DNA from: Axinella damicornis | Lineage: Eukaryota; Porifera; Demospongiae; Axinellida; Axinellidae | Assembly: GCA_963931865.1 (NCBI GenBank) | Contig: OZ007505.1 | Location: 21,676,074-21,740,073 of the forward strand | Reading direction: 5' to 3' | DNA length: 64,000 nucleotides | In this document: positions 58,601 to 64,000 of the stretch, piece by piece | How the letters are laid out: each line of letters starts with the position of its first letter | How positions within the stretch are numbered: position 1 is the stretch's first letter | The notes under the pieces: model-generated | The model's database searches: none | The model's input: the letters and a program-made list of their open reading frames with translations, nothing else | What the model was told of the DNA's origin: nothing | Made by a program: the position numbers and the translations under genes

Positions 58601-61600
58601 ACATTCCACAATCACCTGATGTGGCGGTGAATGACAACACACAACCATGCATGAGGGGCCTATATATAACCAATCTAGACTGGACTTTGTGCCTCGTTCC
58701 CAGGCACTTGTGCCGGGCTTTATGCCACCCACACACAAGAGCCTGGGAACAAGGCCAGACTGGGAACGAGGCCGGTGAATGACAACACACAACCATGCAT
58801 GAGGGGCCTATATATAACCAATCTAGACTGGACTTTGTGCCTCGTTCCCAGGCACTTGTGCCGGGCTTTATGCCACCCACACACAAGAGCCTGGGAACAA
58901 GGCCAGACTGGGAACGAGGCCATGGAGACTGGAAGAAGTTACTACACAAACATATGAAACAGAACTTTTGTTCCAATAACCACTTCAGTCCAGTAGAAGA
59001 GGGAGGAGTATCTCAGTACACCTCTTCGCAGGAAACACTGCTTTTATGCCACAGCAGAAACAACAGAGCACTATTATGAGGATCTTGGCCCTAAACATTG
59101 ACGACCCCCCCCCCCCCTTAATTCTGTTCCTGAAACTGTGCAACTACAAGACCATGAACTACAGGTTTGAATCATCACTGAGTCTGCAGCTGGTTGCAGT
59201 GGAATCTCTTCCACAGTGGGGCCATGAATACTCCTCACAGAGGTCAAATAATACACTAAAAGTAGGACATAATGAGTATATTTGTATAGACATTGTCCTT
59301 ATTTGGTGCATCCTTTGTTGGGCTTTCCACTCTAGTACAGAAGCAACACTCTGAGGTTTTCAGTGTGTAGTAATGCAATACCCTGTCGCAGAATTCCCCC
59401 TCCCCTCCCCCATAAAAACAACATAAACAGCTGGTTTGATATGGTGACGGGAGTTGGCACAATAAACATGCTTATGGACACCAGTTTAGCCTCCCAGGAT
59501 CAGCAATGAAGTTTCTGGTCACGTCTCAAATCTAATAGTTGTCCCTGGCCCATGATCAGCCGTACTACTGACGGACCGGAAGGATTGAGAGTCACGCACA
59601 CTGGGCTAGGATCAAGTATAAAAGTGTAACTACGAAGTGTCCGAACATCACAGAGACCAAGAGATACATTATCGAACAGCTGCTCTACATTGGTGAAAGA
59701 ATTAGAACTGTTCTGCCCAGGAAGCTCTGCAGGTGAGGAGGAAGATGCTCAAGATGGCGGCAGCTGTTGTACTGCTGGCTACACTGCTGGTTGCTAGTAC
59801 AGATGCAGCTTTGGTACGTTTGAAAGATTTCACTTACATGTACATTAAATTTGTATATGACAAGTTCCAAATGGGTTTGACCAATCAAAGAGCTGGATCA
59901 AGGATCTATACAGGAAGTGAAACTTCTTAAAATTGACATACGTAGCATTGTGGCACTGGTTTGAGAAAAACACATGACGTGATCTCCCTCTCTCCCAAAC
60001 CCAACCTCACAGACAGTGCCACCAAGCTGCCCATCAAACAACTTTGTGGCGAAGGTCATATCGGGACAGTGTCGGTGTCAGTGCCGGCTGAGCGTACCCT
60101 GTCCGGAGGGCTTCAGGTGGGACTATTGGGACACCTGCTCCTGCCTGCCAACTCACAGTGGGCCAATCCCGGGAGGCCCTAGCAGCCCGACCCAACTGAC
60201 TGTGCCACCAAGCTGCCCATCAAACAACTTCTTGCTGAGGATCATATCGGGACTGTGTCGGTGTCAGTGCCGGCTGAGCGTACCCTGTCCGGAGGGCTTC
60301 AGGTGGGACTACTGGGATACCTGCTCCTGCCTGCCAACTCACGGTGGGCCAATCCCAGAAGATGACGACCCATTCAGAGGATAGAGAGAAGCTCCCCAGT
60401 GAAATCCATAACATTGTACGATTGCAGAAGAATATGCATTCCTAATTATAGCGATAACGTACATACTGTAGTTCTGGAAATCTGAGGCAGTCTCATGAGA
60501 GATACTTTGTGATGATTAGATCAGGGTTGTATGATTTACACGTACAGAGATTAATGTCTTTTGTAAAATTTGAGGTTTAAAGAATTTTTGCCATGAATTT
60601 TCTTTTTATAGATTGCAACAACTAGCTAGGTTACAATGCGATTACTGCATGAAATTTGTCTTCAAAATCACTGGGCTGGTTTTCTTCATGCTGATAACGA
60701 CCAGTCACTGTGTACTCTGACACTTTCACTTTCACTGGATGCCCTTTGCTTGGACATTGCATGATCTACTGCGTACACGAGAGTTTTCACATTTCAAGCC
60801 AGTAGAGGGCACTTTAGCCAGACCCAAACCAACCCTAGCATGGTCGCTGTCATTATCACTCGTGGGAAAGTTTTTTTACTGGAGGAGCTGGTAAAAGGAT
60901 CTACTTGGTGGGACAAACTCCCACAAGAAAGGCATATAAGGTCAGCTATTAGTTACCAGAACATCGGCTAAATTCCATATATGGAGCAGCACTAACATAT
61001 GTACAGTCATTGAGAGTGTCTGTATACGATGATTTTGAATATTGTAGGAGTGCATGAGACAACTAACCTACATGGCTACCTGCTGGTTTGGTCACATGAC
61101 ATGACAGGAAATGATGTAATAGGAGTGCAAGAGACAACTCACCATGTGACATCTGCTGGCTTGGTCAACAGAGTTCTGTAGCTACCAGGAAGGGCAAAGT
61201 CCCTGGGGAGAGATGTAAGTAGAACATTTAACACCGCAATCCCCATCTAGAGCCATGAGGACAGTACCACTGCATCCCCTCCCCTCCCTTCCCCCTCCTT
61301 CTTCTTCCCTCCTCCTTCACCCCTCCCCCCTCCCTCCCTCCTCCCTCTCCCTCCCCCCTCCTTCCTCCCCCTTCTTCCTTCCCCCTCCCTCCTCCCCCGT
61401 CCCCCCTCACCAACCACATTCTACTTACTTGACCCGGTGTCGCAGCTGCTCAACACCAAAGCCGTCCTCCTCCAGAAGTCTGTGGTATTGCTCACCAACT
61501 ACACAACAAAGGAGGCAGAGCCCAGGGCTGAGCAACAGGAGGCAGAGCCCAGGGCTGAGCAACAGGAGGCAGAGCCCAGGGCTGAGCAACAGGAGGCAGA

Positions 61601-62446
61601 TCCCAGGGCTGAGCAACAGGAGGCAGAGCCCAGGGCTGAGCAACAGGAGGCAGAGCCCAGGGCTGAGCAACAGGAGGCAGAGCCCAGGGCTGAGCAACAG
61701 GAGGCAGAGCCCAGGGCTGAGCAACAGGAGGCAGAGCCCAGGGCTGAGCAACAGGAGGCAGAGCCCAGGGCTGAGCAACAGGAGGCAGAGCCCAGGGCTG
61801 AGCAACAGGAGGCAGAGCCCAGGGCTGAGCAACAGGAGGCAGAGCCCAGGGCTGAGCAACAGGAGGCAGAGCCCAGGGCTGAGCAACAGGAGGCAGAGCC
61901 CAGGGCTGAGTAGCCTCGTTCCCAGGCCGTGTGGGAGGCTCACGCGGCCTGGGAATGAGGCAGAGCCCAGGGCTGAGCATATACTACGTAGGTATCATCA
62001 CAATCAAAATATCACCATAACATGCAACATAAACATTGAGAGGTTAGACTTAATGCTTTGCAAAGCAGCAAATATATGGCTGTAAAACCAGCCATATTAT
62101 TGCCAGGACTCACAGTAACTCAGTAGTCTCGTTCCCAGACGTTCACGCGTAGATGGGGCTGGGCACGAGACTAGTAACTCAGATGGCTAGTATGTTACAA
62201 TCATATCACAAGATTCGCTCAACTCTACTATGCATTGCGATAATCACATGTTATGATCCACATTACTTGCCACACCCACCTTTGTTCTTAGGGAAGAGCA
62301 CGTCGTAACCAGGGAGGGGTAACACTACATCATGAGCTGAGTACCGAGTGGCGTTCTCCTCCGTCACATATTCAACTGTGTCCTGCGCAAACACAACCAA
62401 ACCAGTGGTAAATGCTGACTACGTACTAGTCTGATACTCAAACTCC

Positions 62447-62486
<40 letters not shown>

Positions 62487-64000
62487 ACTTTCCCTTTCCA
62501 CTCTCCCCTCCACCCCTATAATCTCAAGGAAGACGATTTTATTCTTATGACATTGGTTACCAAGTACGTAGCTATAGTACATGTGTGTACATTCCGCCTC
62601 TACCTTCAGGCCTCCATCCCCACAAGTGCCTCTCCCATTGTCTGCAGCTGCCTGCACCAGATCCCCCACAACTGGCTCCATCCCACACTCCTGGATCCTC
62701 CAAGATGCCATCTTGTTCCAGAGAAGGCTCTGGTAGCTGTGGACGTACATCAGCCTACCATTCCGAGGGATCTGCATTGGAGGTGAGGGGACCCAGAATG
62801 ACCTCCTAGGACCTCAGAATGAGATCTCCTTATTATGACAGCCGAACATATAGGAGCACCATTCTCTCTCCCTCCTTCCTTCCCTCCCTCCCTCCTTCCT
62901 TCCCTCCCTCCTTGCCTCCCTCTCTCCCTTCATCCCTTCCTCCCTTCCTCCCTCCCTCCCTCCCTCCCTTCCTCCCTCACTCCCTTCCTCCCTCCCTCTC
63001 TCTCTCCCTCCCTCCCTCCCTCCCTCCCTCCCTCCCTCCCTCCTTCCCTCGATCCCCACTCCTTCCCTGCTTACAAAGTTCAGAGCTCCCAGGAGGTCGT
63101 TCTTTGGGCCCAGTTTCTGCAAACCCTGTAGCAGCTGTGTCTCAATGCTCCTCCTCTTAGGGAAACGAGCCAATGTGCCCGCCAGGTCCCGTGTCTCCCA
63201 GTAGTACTGCCTGGCAGAGGAGAGCTCTTCAGTTTCTGAGGGAACCAGAGAGGGAGGAGAATGGGAGAGGGGAGACGGGAGAAAGAGAATGAGGAGATGG
63301 GAGATGGGGAGGATCCGGGAGAGGGGAAGGAGGGAAACGGAAGGAGAGTGGGAGAAGACAGGGAAAAGGAAGGAAGGAAATGAGAGAGGAGATGGGAGAG
63401 GGGGAGGAGATGGGAGAGAGAATGAGGGGGGGGGGGGGGGAAGGGGGAGGTTGAATTCAAAGGTGCCATGCCAACCTCCCGGTCTTGGTTTTAAAATGAG
63501 GTCAATTGCTCCTTGCCAATCAGAGCGGAGCAAACATCTAACAGAGGGGGGAAATAGAAAATTCCATGATGACATCATTCTGACTCACACATCATGTGAC
63601 CAATGCCTACTTACCTGCCAATGTCACATGTTGGGATGGTGGAAGTCCCGAATCTCTGCATTCCAAAATAGTTGACAAAGCCCACATCTCTGAGGGAGCA
63701 CATTGCGTCATGGATCACATGATCATCACATGACACACTCCTGTAGAGAGACAGAGGAAGGATATGGCAGAGGGAGAGAAGTGGCGCAGGGGGGGAGAAG
63801 GGGTCTCAGGCCATCTCCACACAGCCCAGGACCATGGCTATATAGACACATACACCAACCAGCTTACCTCAGTACAATGGTGAACTGATTCCCGGACAAG
63901 CTTCCAAGTTTGAGAGGATCAGACACATACCTGCAGCCATGGAACACAGATGTCAGCTAACACTCCATCCACACATCAATTGACAGTTGCGTACTATACT
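55644..64000 (-). CDS. PUS7: PUS7, TruD-family pseudouridine synthase (5' end outside window)
   Basis: PUS7 converts uridine to pseudouridine in tRNA and mRNA. Exons from 5' to 3': 63868-63930 ([20 protein letters not shown]), 63615-63740 ([20 protein letters not shown]), 63476-63537 ([13 protein letters not shown]), 63075-63235 ([20 protein letters not shown]), 62604-62771 ([20 protein letters not shown]), 62280-62382 ([20 protein letters not shown]), 61429-61498 ([18 protein letters not shown]), 61143-61202 ([19 protein letters not shown]), 56029-56120 ([20 protein letters not shown]) and 55644-55786 ([20 protein letters not shown]). All match vertebrate PUS7 in order and phase. NYFGMQRFG is the TruD core motif. 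The catalytic aspartate exon lies beyond 64000. The penultimate intron (56121-61142, ~5 kb) contains two opposite-strand genes. Confidence 0.96.
56408..56567. repeat. 32-bp tandem repeat, five copies
   Basis: ATCTAGCCAAGAGTCAGGGC plus TCCACTAG[C/A]ATT, five nearly identical units, in the large PUS7 intron. Confidence 0.97.
56927..58078 (+). CDS. Secreted cysteine-rich protein 1, nested in PUS7 intron
   Basis: Three exons (56927-56995, 57438-57739, 57913-58078) join in phase to 178 residues. Residues 1-22 are a strong signal peptide ([20 protein letters not shown], cut near AQR). The body has about 23 cysteines, with motif [15 protein letters not shown] and [15 protein letters not shown], that is CPxGxxWDxxxCxC, followed by [16 protein letters not shown] and a C-terminal CSGCGCC cluster. 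The repeated CxC units recall the cysteine repeats of VEGF-C tails and Balbiani-ring proteins. No family is assigned. It is transcribed opposite to PUS7. Intron 1 carries a lone foldback arm. An extracellular structural or defence role is inference. Confidence 0.85.
57248..57343. mobile_element. Solo arm of the foldback element at 39318
   Basis: CTTTTTCGAGAGGTTGAATA through GCCTCTAGTTAG matches the right arm of 39318-39606 with a few changes. Its partner arm is absent here. Confidence 0.93.
57777..57829. mobile_element. Short foldback repeat
   Basis: GGCCTCATTCCCAGGCCCCA and TGGGAGCCTAGGAATGAGGC pair as inverse arms, in intron 2 of the secreted protein gene. Confidence 0.8.
58626..58921. repeat. 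148-bp tandem duplication containing a foldback repeat
   Basis: GGTGAATGACAACACACAAC..GGGAACGAGGCC at 58626-58773 is repeated at 58774-58921 with essentially no change. Each copy includes a CCTCGTTCCCAGGC..GCCTGGGAACAAGGC hairpin. Confidence 0.95.
58922..59732. promoter_or_regulatory. Upstream region of secreted protein gene 2
   Basis: Non-coding between the 148-bp duplication and the start at 59733. It holds a C-run (59103-59118) and a TATA-like TATAAAAGTG at about 59618 roughly 115 bp upstream of the ATG, a plausible promoter for the secreted gene. Confidence 0.45.
59733..60384 (+). CDS. Secreted cysteine-rich protein 2 with two identical-type repeats
   Basis: Exons 59733-59813 and 60013-60384 give 150 residues. 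Residues 1-26 are a signal peptide ([20 protein letters not shown] from the inner ATG; the ATG at 59733 adds MRRK). The second exon has two ~60-residue repeats, [11 protein letters not shown]..[14 protein letters not shown], each ending [19 protein letters not shown]. They are almost identical, so the duplication is recent. The CPxGFxWDxxxCxC motif also occurs in secreted protein 1, which suggests common descent. The acidic end is EDDDPFRG. Like gene 1 it lies in the PUS7 intron on the opposite strand. Family not recognised. Confidence 0.87.
60385..61142. other. PUS7 intron, non-coding
   Basis: AT-rich 3' flank of secreted gene 2. A 20-bp phrase around AGGAGTGCA[T/A]GAGACAACT occurs twice (about 61047 and 61121). 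No gene recognised. Confidence 0.5.
61255..61415. repeat. Polypyrimidine tract
   Basis: CCCTCCTTCTTCCTCC-type sequence in the intron between PUS7 exons 61143-61202 and 61429-61498. Confidence 0.85.
61510..61961. repeat. 27-bp minisatellite (~15 copies) ending in a foldback insertion
   Basis: The unit GAGGCAGAGCCCAGGGCTGA plus GCAACAG repeats from 61510 to 61910, nearly perfect. Because 27 is a multiple of three it is open in several frames on both strands, but it is intronic in PUS7. A foldback (TAGCCTCGTTCCCAGGCC..GGCCTGGGAATGAGGC, 61911-61961) sits in the array, and one more repeat unit follows it. Confidence 0.96.
62124..62173. mobile_element. 50-bp foldback element with exact 9-bp target duplication
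   Basis: TAGTCTCGTTCCCAG..CTGGGCACGAGACTA, flanked by GTAACTCAG at 62115-62123 and 62174-62182. It lies in a PUS7 intron. Confidence 0.96.
62446..62488. repeat. Poly-C tract
   Basis: About 40 C with almost no interruption in a PUS7 intron; the length is probably unreliable. Confidence 0.9.
62862..63060. repeat. (CCTT/CCTC)n tetranucleotide repeat
   Basis: CTTCCCTCCCTCCCTCCTTC-type array in a PUS7 intron. A second purine-rich region (GGGAGA, GGAAGG) occupies 63240-63450 in the next intron. Confidence 0.93.

Noticed and set aside
61255..62085. 276-residue open frame with RRQSPGLSN repeats
   Set aside because: It is the 27-bp intronic minisatellite plus a pyrimidine tract, lying between well-supported PUS7 exons on the other strand.

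Overview
This is eukaryotic, animal-type genomic DNA. Genes are split into many short exons with GT..AG introns, and there are no operons or bacterial signals. The gene set (vezatin, CDC123, NCKIPSD/SPIN90, NF-YB, PUS7, a fibrinogen-domain protein, death-domain proteins, small secreted cysteine-rich proteins), the compact spacing and the dense short foldback repeats suggest a demosponge, possibly Amphimedon-like. The species is an inference; the animal gene content is read directly from exons.

Layout: (1) 1-2159, minus: a secreted fibrinogen-domain protein cut by the window edge, with a 22-bp minisatellite in an intron. (2) 3784-~9430, minus: vezatin, with a tRNA-Gln(CUG) in an intron and a nested DNA transposon upstream in its 5' half. 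(3) 10186-15652, plus: CDC123, all 14 exons resolved, with a 49-bp minisatellite of about 35 units in one intron and a tandemly duplicated splice acceptor. (4) 16844-25805, plus: NCKIPSD with two SH3 domains, all 16 exons resolved in phase; introns are full of (AC)n and pyrimidine repeats. (5) 25806-27584: SINE-like repeats and a textbook miniature transposon insertion. (6) 27585-33761, minus: a coiled-coil protein I do not recognise. (7) 34324-35546, minus: a small ubiquitin-like-domain protein, divergent from (8) 36075-43051, plus: NF-YB, with introns loaded with transposons. (9) 44099-54888: a death-domain cluster. It holds an intact single-exon protein with death domain, coiled coil and glycine-zipper hydrophobic segment, a multi-exon C-terminal death-domain gene, and a broken paralogue of the first split by a Ty3/gypsy-type LTR element that lacks reverse transcriptase. 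(10) 55644->64000, minus: PUS7, whose ~5-kb penultimate intron encloses two plus-strand genes for secreted cysteine-rich proteins.

The housekeeping genes (translation initiation assembly, tRNA/mRNA pseudouridylation, CCAAT transcription factor, actin and adhesion regulators) are unrelated to one another and simply neighbours. The lineage-specific material is the death-domain cluster, the nested secreted proteins and the repeat families. The most notable repeat is a foldback family beginning TAG[C/T]CTCG and ending in its complement, with exact 9-bp target duplications at several sites.
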